DNA of 64,000 bases, from assembly GCF_010730575.1 (NCBI RefSeq), contig NZ_AP022614.1, forward strand, positions 2,480,001 through 2,544,000, given 5' to 3'. This DNA comes from Mycobacterium parmense. GTDB lineage: Bacteria > Actinomycetota > Actinomycetes > Mycobacteriales > Mycobacteriaceae. The notes under the pieces were generated by a model. It had not been told where the DNA came from, did no database searches, and was given only the letters and a program-made list of their open reading frames with translations. Positions 16,627 to 25,495 of this stretch are shown here, piece by piece; position 1 is the first letter of the stretch; the number at the start of each line of letters is the position of its first letter. A program made the translations under genes and the position numbers.

Positions 16627-17559
16627 ATGCAATTCGCGACACTGCCGCCGGAGGTCAACTCCGGGCGCATCTACGCCGGCGCGGGAGCCGGGCCACTGCA
16701 ATCGGCCGGGGTGGCCTGGGGGGCGCTCGCCGCCCGATTGCGCGACGCGGCGGCGCACTACCGGTCGGCGATCGCGGAATCCGGCGATCGTGACGCCGCG
16801 GCGCCGGCCCGGATCCAGTGGCTCAACGGCGTCGCCGCCGGGGCCGAGCGCGCCGCCATCCAGGCCGCCGCGGCCGCTGCCGCTGCGCGAACCGCGCTGG
16901 CCGCCGTGGTGCCGCCACCGGTCATCGACGCGAACCGCGCGCGACTCATGGCGTTGACCGGCGAGAACCACCTCGGCCAGGCGGCTCCGGCGATCGCGGG
17001 CACCGAGGCCGAGTACGAACGGATGTGGGCCGAGGATGTCCGGGCCATGTACACCTATGCCGAGGCCGCGGCGGGTGCCGCACGGCTGACACCCTTCGCG
17101 TCGCCGCCCTCGGACGGCCGGACCGCGTCGGGCGGTTGGAAGGTGACCGCGGCGCCGGAGGTGCTGGATGCGGGTCGTCAGGTGGTGTCGACCATCCCGC
17201 AAGCGTTGCTCGCGATGGCGTCCTCGCCGGTGGCGTCCCTGGCCGATTGCCTGGCGTCGCTGACGGCGTCGCTGTCCAAGCTCAGTTCGCTCAGTGCGCC
17301 GTCGGACCGCGCCATCAGGCATCTGAGTTCGCTGAACAAGAGGGCGTCGCTGGCGGCGTTCGCCCAGGCACCACGTCGCGCCTCCGGCACATCGATCACC
17401 GCCCGGATGGGCCGGTCTGCGCCGGTCGGCAGACTGTCGGCGCCGCCGGCGTGGGCCGGCGGCACAGCGCCCCAACCCGGCGCCGCCGATACAATTCCCG
17501 CCTGCTGGGGGTACGGGCCGATTCGGCTCGTCACAGCGGCGTCACGTACGCCGAGCTGA
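16627..17559 (+). CDS. PPE family protein (PPE-SVP type, short)
   Basis: 310 residues. The N-terminus FATLPPEVNSGRIYAGAGAG carries the PPE motif at its usual place (residues 7-9), followed by the helical PPE-domain pattern with a conserved Trp (VAWGALAARL) and TEAEYERMWAEDVRAMYTY. The C-terminal part contains GRLSAPPAW, a recognisable form of the Gly-x-x-Ser-Val-Pro-x-x-Trp motif of the SVP subgroup. No PE partner gene lies next to it. PPE proteins are exported by ESX type VII systems. The last 29 bases overlap the convergent SDR gene. Confidence 0.8.
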   Translation: MQFATLPPEVNSGRIYAGAGAGPLQSAGVAWGALAARLRDAAAHYRSAIAESGDRDAAAPARIQWLNGVAAGAERAAIQAAAAAAAARTALAAVVPPPVIDANRARLMALTGENHLGQAAPAIAGTEAEYERMWAEDVRAMYTYAEAAAGAARLTPFASPPSDGRTASGGWKVTAAPEVLDAGRQVVSTIPQALLAMASSPVASLADCLASLTASLSKLSSLSAPSDRAIRHLSSLNKRASLAAFAQAPRRASGTSITARMGRSAPVGRLSAPPAWAGGTAPQPGAADTIPACWGYGPIRLVTAASRTPS

Positions 17560-18307
17560 TGCCGCCGTCGACCAGGAACGTGGACCCGGTGATGAACGAC
17601 GCGTCGTCGCTCGCCAAAAACGCGACTGCCGCGGCGATTTCATCCGGCTCGGCGAACCGCCCCATTGGCACGTGCACCAGCCGGCGGGCGGCCCGCTCGG
17701 GATCCTTGGCGAACAGCTCCCGCAGCAGCGGCGTGTTCACCGGCCCTGGGCACAGCGCGTTGACCCTGATGCCCTGCCGCGCGAACTGCACGCCCAGCTC
17801 GCGCGACATCGCCAGCACCCCGCCCTTGGAGGCGGTGTAGGAGATCTGCGAGGTGGCCGACCCCAGCACCGCGACGAACGACGCCGTGTTGATGATCGAT
17901 CCCCTCCCGGCGGGCACCATGTGCCGCAGCGCGGCCCGGCAGCACAGGTACACCGAGGTGAGGTTGACGTCCTGAACGCGTTGCCATGCGGGCAGTTCGG
18001 TGTTCTCGATCAGGTCGTCGTCGGGTGGCGAGATGCCCGCGTTGTTGAACGCGATATCCACCGAGCCGTAGGACCGCGCCGCGGCGTCGAACAGCGCGTT
18101 GACCGCATCCTCGTCTGAGACGTCGGTCGGCACGAACAGGCCGCGGAGTTCCTCGGCCGCCGCGGCGCCCGCGTCGGCGTCGACGTCGCCGACGACGACG
18201 GTCGCGCCTTCGGCGTACATCCGCCGGCCCGCGGCCAGTCCGATGCCGCCGCCGCCGCCGGTGACGACTGCCACGCGGCCGGCCAGCCGCCGGGTGAGGT
18301 CGATCAC
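17531..18307 (-). CDS. Short-chain dehydrogenase/reductase (Rv2857c-like)
   Basis: 258-residue classical SDR. Cofactor loop VVTGGGGGIGLAAGR, the NNAGISPP motif and the catalytic Ser...Tyr-x3-Lys (YTASKGG) are all present; ALCPGPVNTPLL follows. The GTG start at 18307 overlaps the end of the upstream aldehyde dehydrogenase by 4 bases, so the two are translationally coupled. It is the last gene of a four-gene run glnA4, gamma-glutamyl hydrolase, aldehyde dehydrogenase, SDR. An oxidation step on an amine-derived alcohol or hydroxy-intermediate is likely; the exact substrate is unknown. Confidence 0.88.
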   Translation of the reverse strand: MIDLTRRLAGRVAVVTGGGGGIGLAAGRRMYAEGATVVVGDVDADAGAAAAEELRGLFVPTDVSDEDAVNALFDAAARSYGSVDIAFNNAGISPPDDDLIENTELPAWQRVQDVNLTSVYLCCRAALRHMVPAGRGSIINTASFVAVLGSATSQISYTASKGGVLAMSRELGVQFARQGIRVNALCPGPVNTPLLRELFAKDPERAARRLVHVPMGRFAEPDEIAAAVAFLASDDASFITGSTFLVDGGISSAYVTPL

Positions 18308-19665
18308 GGAGCCTCCTTGATCGCGATGAACACGTTCTTGGTTTCGGTGAAACTCAGCGGCGCGTCCGGGCCGAGCTCACGGCCCAGGCCGGACTGTTTG
18401 AAGCCGCCGAACGGTGTGCTGTAGCGGACGGACGAGTGCGAGTTCACCGACAGGTTGCCGGCTTCGATCGCGCGGGTGACGCGCAGCGCGCGGGACAGGT
18501 CGTCGGTCCAGACCGATCCCGACAGGCCGTAGGCGGTGTCGTTGGCCAGCGTGACGGCGTCGTGCTCGTCGTCGAACGCCAGCACCGTGACCACCGGACC
18601 GAAGATCTCGTCGGTCACGGCGCGATCGGTGCGCTGCGGGGTCAAAACGGTTGGCGGGAACCAGAATCCGCGCCCGGTGGGCGCGGTTCCCCGAAACGCC
18701 ACGGGCGCGTCGTCGGGCACGTAGGACGCGACCTTGTCGCGGTGCGCGGCCGACACCAGCGGGCCCATCTCGGTGTCGCGGGCTGCCGGGTCGCCGACGA
18801 CGACCCGGCGCACGGCCGGCTCGAGCAGCTCCATGAAACGGTCGAAGACGTTGCGCTGCACCAGGATCCGGCTTCGGGCACAACAGTCCTGCCCGGCGTT
18901 GTCGAAAACCCCGGCCGGCGCGGTCGCCGCCGCGAGCTCCAGGTCGCAGTCGTCGAAGACGATGTTGGCGCTCTTGCCGCCGAGCTCGAGCGTCACCCGC
19001 TTGACGTGGCCGGCCGCGCCGGCCATCACCTTCCTGCCGGTCGCGGTGGAGCCGGTGAACACGACCTTGCGGACGCCCGGGTGGCTGACGAACCTCTCCC
19101 CGACCACCGCCCCCTCGCCCGGCAGCACCTGCAGCAGGTCCTCGTCGAATCCCGCCTCCACCGCGAGTTCGGCGAGCCGCAGCGTGGTCAGCGGCGTCCA
19201 CTCGGCGGGCTTGACCAGCACGGCGTTTCCCGCCGCCAGCGCGGGGGCGATCCCCCACGACGCGATCATCATCGGGAAGTTCCACGGCGTGATCACGCCC
19301 ACCACGCCCAGGGGCTCGTTGAACGTGACGTCGAGTCCACCCGCGACCGGAATCTGCTTGCCGGACAAGCGCTCCGGACCGGCGGCGTAGTAGTGCAGGA
19401 CGTCGCGGACGTGGCCCGCCTCCCATTCGGCAGAGGAGATCGGGTGCCCCGAATTGGCCACCTCGAGCGCGGCGAGTTCGCCCGCGTGGGCGTCGACGAC
19501 GGCCGCGAAAGCCCGCAGGGCCGCCGCGCGCTCGGCCGGGGCCAGCGCCGCCCACCGCCGCTGGGCCGCTTGCGCGCGCCGCACCGCGTCGTCGACGGCC
19601 GCGGCGTCGAGGTGGTCGACCGAGCGCAGCACCTCCTCGGTCGCGGGGTTGATCAGTTCGGTCAT
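18304..19665 (-). CDS. aldC: NAD(P)-dependent aldehyde dehydrogenase (AldC, Rv2858c-like)
   Basis: 453 residues from ATG 19665 (MTELINPATEEVL), the length known for the M. tuberculosis protein; a longer upstream open frame is not used. ALDH signatures: TPWNFPMMI, FTGSTATGRKVM, the Glu of LELGGKSANI and the catalytic Cys in NAGQDCCARSR. The context, with a gamma-glutamylating ligase and a gamma-glutamyl hydrolase, fits oxidation of a gamma-glutamyl-aminoaldehyde, as PuuC does in E. coli putrescine breakdown. Both ends overlap neighbouring genes by 4 bases. Confidence 0.9.
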   Translation of the reverse strand: MTELINPATEEVLRSVDHLDAAAVDDAVRRAQAAQRRWAALAPAERAAALRAFAAVVDAHAGELAALEVANSGHPISSAEWEAGHVRDVLHYYAAGPERLSGKQIPVAGGLDVTFNEPLGVVGVITPWNFPMMIASWGIAPALAAGNAVLVKPAEWTPLTTLRLAELAVEAGFDEDLLQVLPGEGAVVGERFVSHPGVRKVVFTGSTATGRKVMAGAAGHVKRVTLELGGKSANIVFDDCDLELAAATAPAGVFDNAGQDCCARSRILVQRNVFDRFMELLEPAVRRVVVGDPAARDTEMGPLVSAAHRDKVASYVPDDAPVAFRGTAPTGRGFWFPPTVLTPQRTDRAVTDEIFGPVVTVLAFDDEHDAVTLANDTAYGLSGSVWTDDLSRALRVTRAIEAGNLSVNSHSSVRYSTPFGGFKQSGLGRELGPDAPLSFTETKNVFIAIKEAP

Positions 19666-20411
19666 CGGGTGGCCGCGTAAGACCGGGCGGCGTCGACGAT
19701 CGCGGCGAACAGCCGCAGATCGTCCAGAGACTGTTCCGGATGCCATTGCACCGCAAGGGCGAACCCGTCCCCGGGCAGCTCCAGCGCCTCCACCACGCCG
19801 TCGGGGTCCCGGGCGCTGACCACGAGGCCCTCGCCGACCCTGTCGATGGCCTGGTGGTGGTAGCAGGGCGCATTCGCGGACTCCCCCAGCAACCCGGCCA
19901 GCCGCGTGCCCGCCACGGTGCGCACCGGCAACCGCGTGAACACGCCGTTGCCCGCCCGGTGCCCGTTGTGCCCGAGCACGTCGGGCAGGTGCTGGTGCAG
20001 GGTGCCCCCGCAGGCGACGTTGAGCACCTGGGCGCCCCGGCAGATTCCCAGCACCGGCAGGCCCCGCCGCAGGGCCGCGCGCAGCAGCGCCAATTCCCAT
20101 GCGTCGCGATCGGTGCGGGGCTGATCGGTCATCGGATGCGGTTGCTGGCCGTACGCGGCGGGGTCGAGATCGTATCCCCCGGTGATCACCAGGGCGTGCA
20201 GGCTGTTCAGCGCGGAGTCGACAGCGCCGGGGTCCGCGGGCTGCGGGGGCAGCAGCACCGCGGTGCCGCCGGCGTTGATCACGCCCCGGAAGTAGTCGGC
20301 CGGCAGATAGGCCGCGGGCATGTCCCAGATCCCGGTCTGGATCCGCTCCAGGTACGTCGTCAGGCCGACCACCGGCCTCGCGGGCAGACCGTCAGACCTA
20401 CAGCCGTTCAA
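19662..20411 (-). CDS. Class I glutamine-amidotransferase-like hydrolase (peptidase C26, PuuD-like)
   Basis: 249 residues if TTG 20411 is used, which overlaps the end of glnA4 by 14 bases; GTG 20372 is an alternative start, shorter by 13 codons and closer to the conserved beginning VVGLTTYLERI. Catalytic features of the C26 family are clear: VITGGYDLDP, the nucleophile in LGICRGAQVLN and the His-x-Glu of VQWHPEQS. The best functional guess is a gamma-glutamyl-GABA (or related gamma-glutamyl amide) hydrolase acting after AldC. Homologous to Rv2859c. Confidence 0.85.
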   Translation of the reverse strand: MNGCRSDGLPARPVVGLTTYLERIQTGIWDMPAAYLPADYFRGVINAGGTAVLLPPQPADPGAVDSALNSLHALVITGGYDLDPAAYGQQPHPMTDQPRTDRDAWELALLRAALRRGLPVLGICRGAQVLNVACGGTLHQHLPDVLGHNGHRAGNGVFTRLPVRTVAGTRLAGLLGESANAPCYHHQAIDRVGEGLVVSARDPDGVVEALELPGDGFALAVQWHPEQSLDDLRLFAAIVDAARSYAATR

Positions 20412-21768
20412 AGCCGCGTATCCTCTCCCAGTCGGTGACCGCCGCGTTGAACGCCGCCAGCTCGACGCGCGCGTTGTTCAGGTAGTGCGCGACCACGTCG
20501 TCGCCGAACGCCTCCCGCGCGAGCGCCGAGCGGCCGAACAACGCGGCGGCCTCGGCGAGCGTGGCGGGCAGCCGCTCGACATCGGTTGCCGCGTAAGCGT
20601 TCCCCACGCACGCATCGGGAAGCGGCAATCCCTTTTCGACACCGTACAGGCCGCCGGCGATCAGCGCCGCCACGCCCAGGTAGGGGTTGACGTCGCCGCC
20701 GGGCACCCGGCACTCGACCCGGGTGCCGGGCCCGTGCCCCACTACCCGCAGCGCACAGGTGCGGTTGTCCGGCCCCCAGGCCACGGCCGTGGGCGCGAAG
20801 CTGCCGTCGGCAAAACGCTTGTAGGAGTTGATGTTCGGCGCGTAGAACAGCGTGTACTCGCGCAGGGTGGCCAGCACGCCGGCGACGAAGCTGCCGAACA
20901 ACGCCGACATGCCGCGCGGCCGGGACCCGTCGGCGAACACCGCCGCGCCGTCGGCGTCGCGCAGCGACAGGTGAATGTGGCAGCTGTTGCCTTCGCGCGC
21001 ATCGTATTTCGCCATGAACGTCAGGCTCTTACCGTGCCGGTCGGCGATCTCCTTGGCGCCGTTCTTGTAGATGGCGTGGTTGTCGCAGGTGACCAGCGCC
21101 TCGGCGTAGCGGAAACCGATCTCCTGCTGTCCCCGGTTGCATTCGCCCTTGACGGCCTCGAAGTGCAGGCCCGCACCAGCCATCCCGTGCCGGATGTCGC
21201 GCAGCAGCGGCTCCATGCGCGACGACGCCAGGATCGCGTAGTCGATGTTGTAGTCGCTGGCCGGGGTCAGTCCGCGATAGCCCAGGGCCCACGCCTGACG
21301 GTAGGGCTCGTCGAACACGATGAACTCCAGCTCGGTGGCAACGTCGGCGAACAGGCCGCGCTCGGCGAGCCGGTCGAGCTGGCGGCGCAGCACCGCGCGC
21401 GGCGCGACGGCGACCGCGGTGGCGCCGGCGGCCAGGTCGGCCAGCACCAGCGCCGTGCCGGGATGCCACGGGACGAGCCGCAGGGTGGACAGGTCGGGCA
21501 CCATCACCATGTCGCCGTAGCCGGTGTCCCAACTCGACATCGCGTAACCGTCGACCGTGTTCATGTCGACGTCGACCGCGAGCAGATAGTTGCAGCACTC
21601 GGCCCCGTGGGCGGCCACCTCCTCGAGGAAGACCCGCGCCGCGACCCGTTTGCCCACGAGCCGGCCCTGCATGTCGGCGAACGCCACGATGACGGTGTCG
21701 ACGCGGCCGATTCCCACGAGTTGTTCCAGCGCGGCCGGCGACAGCATCGGCGATTCCGGCTCGGTCAC
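20398..21768 (-). CDS. glnA4: Glutamine synthetase-like ligase GlnA4 (gamma-glutamylamine synthetase)
   Basis: 456 residues from GTG 21768, which is preceded by GAGGAAG. The GS catalytic fold is clear: TELEFIVFDEPYRQAW, AVKGECNRGQQEIGFR, SCHIHLSLRD and RVECRVPGGDVNPYL. It is shorter than true GlnA and lacks the adenylylation-loop region. Relatives in Streptomyces (GlnA3, GlnA4) gamma-glutamylate polyamines and ethanolamine rather than ammonia. The following hydrolase, aldehyde dehydrogenase and SDR support use of an amine as nitrogen and carbon source. Homologous to Rv2860c. Confidence 0.9.
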   Translation of the reverse strand: MTEPESPMLSPAALEQLVGIGRVDTVIVAFADMQGRLVGKRVAARVFLEEVAAHGAECCNYLLAVDVDMNTVDGYAMSSWDTGYGDMVMVPDLSTLRLVPWHPGTALVLADLAAGATAVAVAPRAVLRRQLDRLAERGLFADVATELEFIVFDEPYRQAWALGYRGLTPASDYNIDYAILASSRMEPLLRDIRHGMAGAGLHFEAVKGECNRGQQEIGFRYAEALVTCDNHAIYKNGAKEIADRHGKSLTFMAKYDAREGNSCHIHLSLRDADGAAVFADGSRPRGMSALFGSFVAGVLATLREYTLFYAPNINSYKRFADGSFAPTAVAWGPDNRTCALRVVGHGPGTRVECRVPGGDVNPYLGVAALIAGGLYGVEKGLPLPDACVGNAYAATDVERLPATLAEAAALFGRSALAREAFGDDVVAHYLNNARVELAAFNAAVTDWERIRGFERL

Positions 21769-21808
21769 AGCGCTTCCTCGACTGCCATGGCCGCTAGTCA
21801 ACCAGGCC

Positions 21809-22360
21809 TTACCAGGTGCTGGCGCGCAATACGATCTCGGCGGCCAGCTGAGCCGTCGACTCCTGCACCGCGCGGCGTCCCAGCGGGACGACGCGGTACT
21901 CGGCGTAGACGAACCGCTGGGTGTCACGAGCCACGGCGCGGGCGGACGGGGAGCTGACCAGCATCGTGGTGCCGATCTCCACCGGCGGGCAGTGTTCGTC
22001 GGGGGCCGCGCCGTCGGGCCCGGCGACCCGGGGGTGCCCGCGGTCGATCACGACCAGGCCGGTGAACCGGCCCAACCGGGTGGCCGCCAGTTCCCAGGCG
22101 AGCGCCCCGCCGGCCCGGTCGCCGACCACCACGGCCCACGCGATGCCCAGCGCGTCGAGGATGCCGACCACCGACTTGGCCGTCAGCCGCGGGTCGAAGC
22201 CGATCACCACCGTCCGCAGCGACGCGGTGTGCAGGCGCTCGCAGATGGCGTCGTAGGCGGCCGGCGAACGCTGCTCGTCGCCGATCATGAGGACGACGAC
22301 GCCCTTGTCCGCTCCGGTGACGGCAACCGGGACGGGAAACCCGTCCAGCGTGGTCATCAT
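21809..22360 (-). CDS. Alpha/beta-hydrolase-like protein
   Basis: 183 residues from ATG 22360, chosen because GGAGG lies 8 bases before it; ATG 22357 and GTG 22369 are possible too. The chain has VVVLMIGDEQRSPAAYDAI, then AWAVVVGDRAGGALAWELAA. The second resembles a nucleophile elbow, but with Asp (GDRAGG) where serine hydrolases have G-x-S-x-G, so catalysis by Ser is doubtful. A late VVIDRGHP stretch follows. It may be a degenerate or dehalogenase-type member of the fold. It is 40 bases upstream of glnA4 on the same strand. Confidence 0.62.
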   Translation of the reverse strand: MMTTLDGFPVPVAVTGADKGVVVLMIGDEQRSPAAYDAICERLHTASLRTVVIGFDPRLTAKSVVGILDALGIAWAVVVGDRAGGALAWELAATRLGRFTGLVVIDRGHPRVAGPDGAAPDEHCPPVEIGTTMLVSSPSARAVARDTQRFVYAEYRVVPLGRRAVQESTAQLAAEIVLRASTW

Positions 22361-22431
22361 TGAGGTCACCTCCGCACGCTACAGCGGATCGGCCCCCGTG
22401 CGCGATGCCCTGTCCGCATGTCCCGGGCTGG

Positions 22432-23949
22432 TTATGGGCGCAGCGCGCTGGCGATGCGCGGTCGCTTCGGCGGCGGGCCGTCGAGCAGGCCGCAGACGGC
22501 TTCGAGGTCGAGGTGGGCGGCCAGCAGATCGGCGATCACGTCGAGTTGGGCGTCCCGCCGCGCCGCGACGTCGGTCTCGGCGGCGACGAAGCCGCCGCGG
22601 CCGGCCGCGGCCGCCACGTGGGCGAGCCAGGCGCGGCGGAAGTCGTCGTTGTCCAGCAGGCCGTGCCAGTGCGTGCCGAAGACGGCGCCGCGCACGACGC
22701 CCTGCGGCTCGGCGTCGGTCCCCGCGCCGAACCACGTCTGCTCGGCGCACCGGGACAGCTGCCCGTGATGGATCTCGTAACCGGCGAGTGGCCCGTCGCG
22801 CGGGGCTTGCCAGCGGCGCAGCGTCTTGGCGTCGGCGAATGCGATGTCGGCGTCCAGCAACCCCAAACCGGCGACCTCCCCCGCGCCGGACTCGACCGGG
22901 TCGTCGATGCGCCGGCACAGCATCTGGAAGCCCCCGCAGATGCCCAGCACCGGCCGGCCGGCCGCCGCATGCCCGGCTATCGCGGCGGCCAGGCCGCGCT
23001 CACGCAGCCAGGCCAGGTCGGCGACGGTGGCCTTGCTGCCCGGGATGACGACCAGGTCGGTGTCGGCCAGGTCGGCCGGGTCGGTGACCCAGCGGACCAG
23101 CACGCCCGGCTCGCACGCGAGGGCCTCGACGTCGGTGGAGTTGGAGATCCGCGGTAGCCGGACCGCGGCGACCCGCAGCCACTCGTCCCCGCGCGGGGGC
23201 GCGGGCGTGCCGACCACGCGGTGCGCGACCACCGACAGCGAGTCCTCGGCGTCCAGCCAGAGTTCGTCGGCGAAGGGCAGCACGCCGTAGGTGGGCCGGC
23301 CCGTCAGCGCGCGCAGCTGCTCTATGCCCGGCGCCAGCAGCCCGGGGTCGCCGCGGAACTTGTTGACGACGAAGCCGGCGATCAGCGCCTGGTCGTCCGG
23401 CTTGAGCACCGCGACCGTCCCGAACAGGTGGGCGAGCAGGCCGCCGCGGTCGATGTCACCGACCAGGATCACCGGCAGGCCCGCGGCCCTGGCCAGGCCC
23501 ATGTTGGCCAGATCGGTCGCCCGCAGGTTGATCTCGGCGGGGGAACCGGCCCCCTCACAGATTACCGCGTCGAATTCGCTTCGCAGGCAATTCAATTCGT
23601 CGAGGACGATGCCGGCGAGCCGGTCGCGGTGCCGCATGTAGCCGGTCGCCGTCACCGAGTCGGCGACCCGGCCGCGGATCACCAGCTGCGAGGTCCGGTC
23701 GCTGCCCGGCTTGAGCAGGATGGGGTTGAACCGGACGCTGGGCTCCAGCCCCGCCGCCCGCGCCTGCGTCGCCTGCGCCCGGCCGATTTCGCCGCCCTCG
23801 ACGGTGACCACCGAGTTGTTGGACATGTTCTGCGCCTTGAACGGCGCCACCCGGACCCCGCGGCGCGCCAGCAACCGGCACAGGCCGGCTACCACCACCG
23901 ATTTGCCGGCGTCGGAACTGGTGCCGGCGACCAGCAGGGCGCCGCTCAC
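22432..23949 (-). CDS. cobQ: Cobyric acid synthase CobQ
   Basis: 505-residue amidotransferase that amidates four side chains of adenosylcobyrinic acid in cobalamin synthesis. The N-terminal dethiobiotin-synthetase-like half has the P-loop [15 protein letters not shown] and [25 protein letters not shown] follows. The C-terminal glutaminase half has the nucleophile in GICGGFQML and the His region GTHWHGLL. Length is normal. It lies 16 bases behind mapB and probably shares its transcript. In M. tuberculosis, cobQ1 is located elsewhere, so its place here is a local rearrangement. Confidence 0.93.
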   Translation of the reverse strand: MSGALLVAGTSSDAGKSVVVAGLCRLLARRGVRVAPFKAQNMSNNSVVTVEGGEIGRAQATQARAAGLEPSVRFNPILLKPGSDRTSQLVIRGRVADSVTATGYMRHRDRLAGIVLDELNCLRSEFDAVICEGAGSPAEINLRATDLANMGLARAAGLPVILVGDIDRGGLLAHLFGTVAVLKPDDQALIAGFVVNKFRGDPGLLAPGIEQLRALTGRPTYGVLPFADELWLDAEDSLSVVAHRVVGTPAPPRGDEWLRVAAVRLPRISNSTDVEALACEPGVLVRWVTDPADLADTDLVVIPGSKATVADLAWLRERGLAAAIAGHAAAGRPVLGICGGFQMLCRRIDDPVESGAGEVAGLGLLDADIAFADAKTLRRWQAPRDGPLAGYEIHHGQLSRCAEQTWFGAGTDAEPQGVVRGAVFGTHWHGLLDNDDFRRAWLAHVAAAAGRGGFVAAETDVAARRDAQLDVIADLLAAHLDLEAVCGLLDGPPPKRPRIASALRP

Positions 23950-23965
23950 CGGCGGGCCGCGAACC

Positions 23966-24823
23966 TCATGGGAGGGTGAGGATCTCGGCGCCGGTCTCGG
24001 TGACCAGCAGGGTGTGCTCGAACTGCGCGGTCCACTTGCGGTCCTTGGTGACCACCGTCCAGCCGTCGTCCCAGATCTCGTAGTCCAGGCCGCCGAGGTT
24101 GATCATCGGCTCGATGGTGAACGTCATGCCCGTCTGGATGACGGTCTCGACGGCGGGCTGGTCGTAGTGGAGCACGACGAGCCCGTTGTGGAAGGTGGTG
24201 CCGATGCCGTGCCCGGTGAAGTCGCGAACGACGTTGTAGCCGAACCGGTGCGCGTACGCCTCGATGACGCGGCCGACGACCGAGAGCGCGCGGCCCGGTT
24301 TGACGGCGTTGATCGCCCGCATCGTCGCCTCGCGGGTCCGCTCGACCAGCAGCCGGTGCTCCTCGGAGACGTCACCGGCGAGAAAGGTCGCGTTGGTGTC
24401 GCCGTGCACCCCGTCGATGTAGGCGGTCACGTCGATGTTGACGATGTCGCCGTCGGCGATCAGCGTGGAGTCCGGGATGCCGTGGCAGATGACCTCGTTG
24501 AGCGACGTGCAGCACGACTTCGGGAAGCCCCGGTAGCCCAGCGTCGACGGATAGGCGCCGTGGTCGATCATGTACTCGTGGGCGATCTTGTCCAGCTCGT
24601 CGGTGCTGACCCCGGGGGCGACGGCCTTGCCCGCCTCGGCCAGAGCGCCCGCGGCGATCCGGCCGGCGACGCGCATCTTCTCGATCACCTCGGGCGTCTG
24701 CACCCACGGCTCGCTGCCCTCCTGGGCCGTCGGCCTGCCGACGTACTCCGGCCGCGGGATGCGGCCGGGCACCGCCAGCGTCGGGGACAACACTCCGGGG
24801 GAAAGGGCACTGCGAACAGGCAT
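23966..24823 (-). CDS. map: Type I methionine aminopeptidase (MapB)
   Basis: 285-residue metalloprotease removing initiator Met. The metal ligands can be read: Asp in [10 protein letters not shown], Asp in VHGDTNATF, His in GHGIGTTFH, Glu in FTIEPMI and Glu in QFEHTLLVT. The first 40 residues form a Pro-rich N-terminal extension ([11 protein letters not shown]), typical of the longer mycobacterial MetAP1c and thought to reach the ribosome. Homologous to Rv2861c. Upstream lies the DUF1707 gene, downstream cobQ. Confidence 0.94.
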   Translation of the reverse strand: MPVRSALSPGVLSPTLAVPGRIPRPEYVGRPTAQEGSEPWVQTPEVIEKMRVAGRIAAGALAEAGKAVAPGVSTDELDKIAHEYMIDHGAYPSTLGYRGFPKSCCTSLNEVICHGIPDSTLIADGDIVNIDVTAYIDGVHGDTNATFLAGDVSEEHRLLVERTREATMRAINAVKPGRALSVVGRVIEAYAHRFGYNVVRDFTGHGIGTTFHNGLVVLHYDQPAVETVIQTGMTFTIEPMINLGGLDYEIWDDGWTVVTKDRKWTAQFEHTLLVTETGAEILTLP

Positions 24824-24876
24824 AGAGCCAGCTTAATCAAGCCCGCCCGCGGCAGGCGTGCCGCGCCGGGGTGAGG

Positions 24877-25461
24877 TCAGGCACCGCGCCTGCGCCACAG
24901 CGAGCGGCGCGGCCCGCGGATCCTGACCGAGCCGCACACCACGCGGCCGGTCAGCACGACGTGGGGCCGGCCCTCCCCCGGCGCGTCCCTGCGACGGTCG
25001 CTGGCGCTGCCGCCATAGACCGCGACGTCGTCGATCGAGGCGCTGGCGCCCTCGGGCAACCGGATCTCCACCGAGCCGAACCGCATGTCCAGCTCGACGA
25101 CCACCACCGGCCCGGCAAAGCGGGCCCGGGTGAGGTCGAGTTGCACCGAACCAAGGCGGCGCACCAGCGCCAGCCGGGTGGGCACGGTCCACTCGCCGTG
25201 GCGTTTCAGCGAGCCGGCCCATCCCCGAAGTTCCACCCGGTCGGCGGCCGACGTGACGATGGCCCCCGGACCGGGCAGGTCGCCGACCAGCCCGTCCAGC
25301 TCGCCGCGGGTGCGCGCGTAGGACACCTGCGAGGAGCGCTGCTCGAACTCGTGGATGTCGATGAGCCCGAGCGCGACGGCGTTGTGCAGTCGCCGCATCG
25401 TGCCGTTGCGGTCGGCGTCGGACACGCGTAGCGCCGGCATGTCTGCGCCGGTCTGGTCCAC
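24877..25461 (-). CDS. DUF1707 (SHOCT-like) domain protein with cell-wall-active-antibiotics-response-like C-terminus
   Basis: 194 residues from GTG 25461; ATG 25440 is an alternative. The N-terminal DUF1707 helix-turn segment is clear: ALRVSDADRNGTMRRLH, then ALGLIDIHEFEQRSSQV. The second half is beta-rich and repetitive (RLGSVQLDLTRARF, MRFGSVEIRLPEG, VVCGSVRIRG), as in the DUF2154/LiaF-like fold. No membrane helix. Homologous to Rv2862c. Function is unknown; the family tends to occur in cell-envelope stress contexts. Confidence 0.8.
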   Translation of the reverse strand: MDQTGADMPALRVSDADRNGTMRRLHNAVALGLIDIHEFEQRSSQVSYARTRGELDGLVGDLPGPGAIVTSAADRVELRGWAGSLKRHGEWTVPTRLALVRRLGSVQLDLTRARFAGPVVVVELDMRFGSVEIRLPEGASASIDDVAVYGGSASDRRRDAPGEGRPHVVLTGRVVCGSVRIRGPRRSLWRRRGA

Positions 25462-25495
25462 CCTCGCAACTTACCGCCGCGGACGGCGGAAAGGC

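Noticed and set aside
19666..20100. N-terminal extension of the aldehyde dehydrogenase frame
   Set aside because: The extra 145 codons overlap the hydrolase gene and are Arg/Ala/Gly-rich without ALDH similarity; ATG 19665 gives the expected length.
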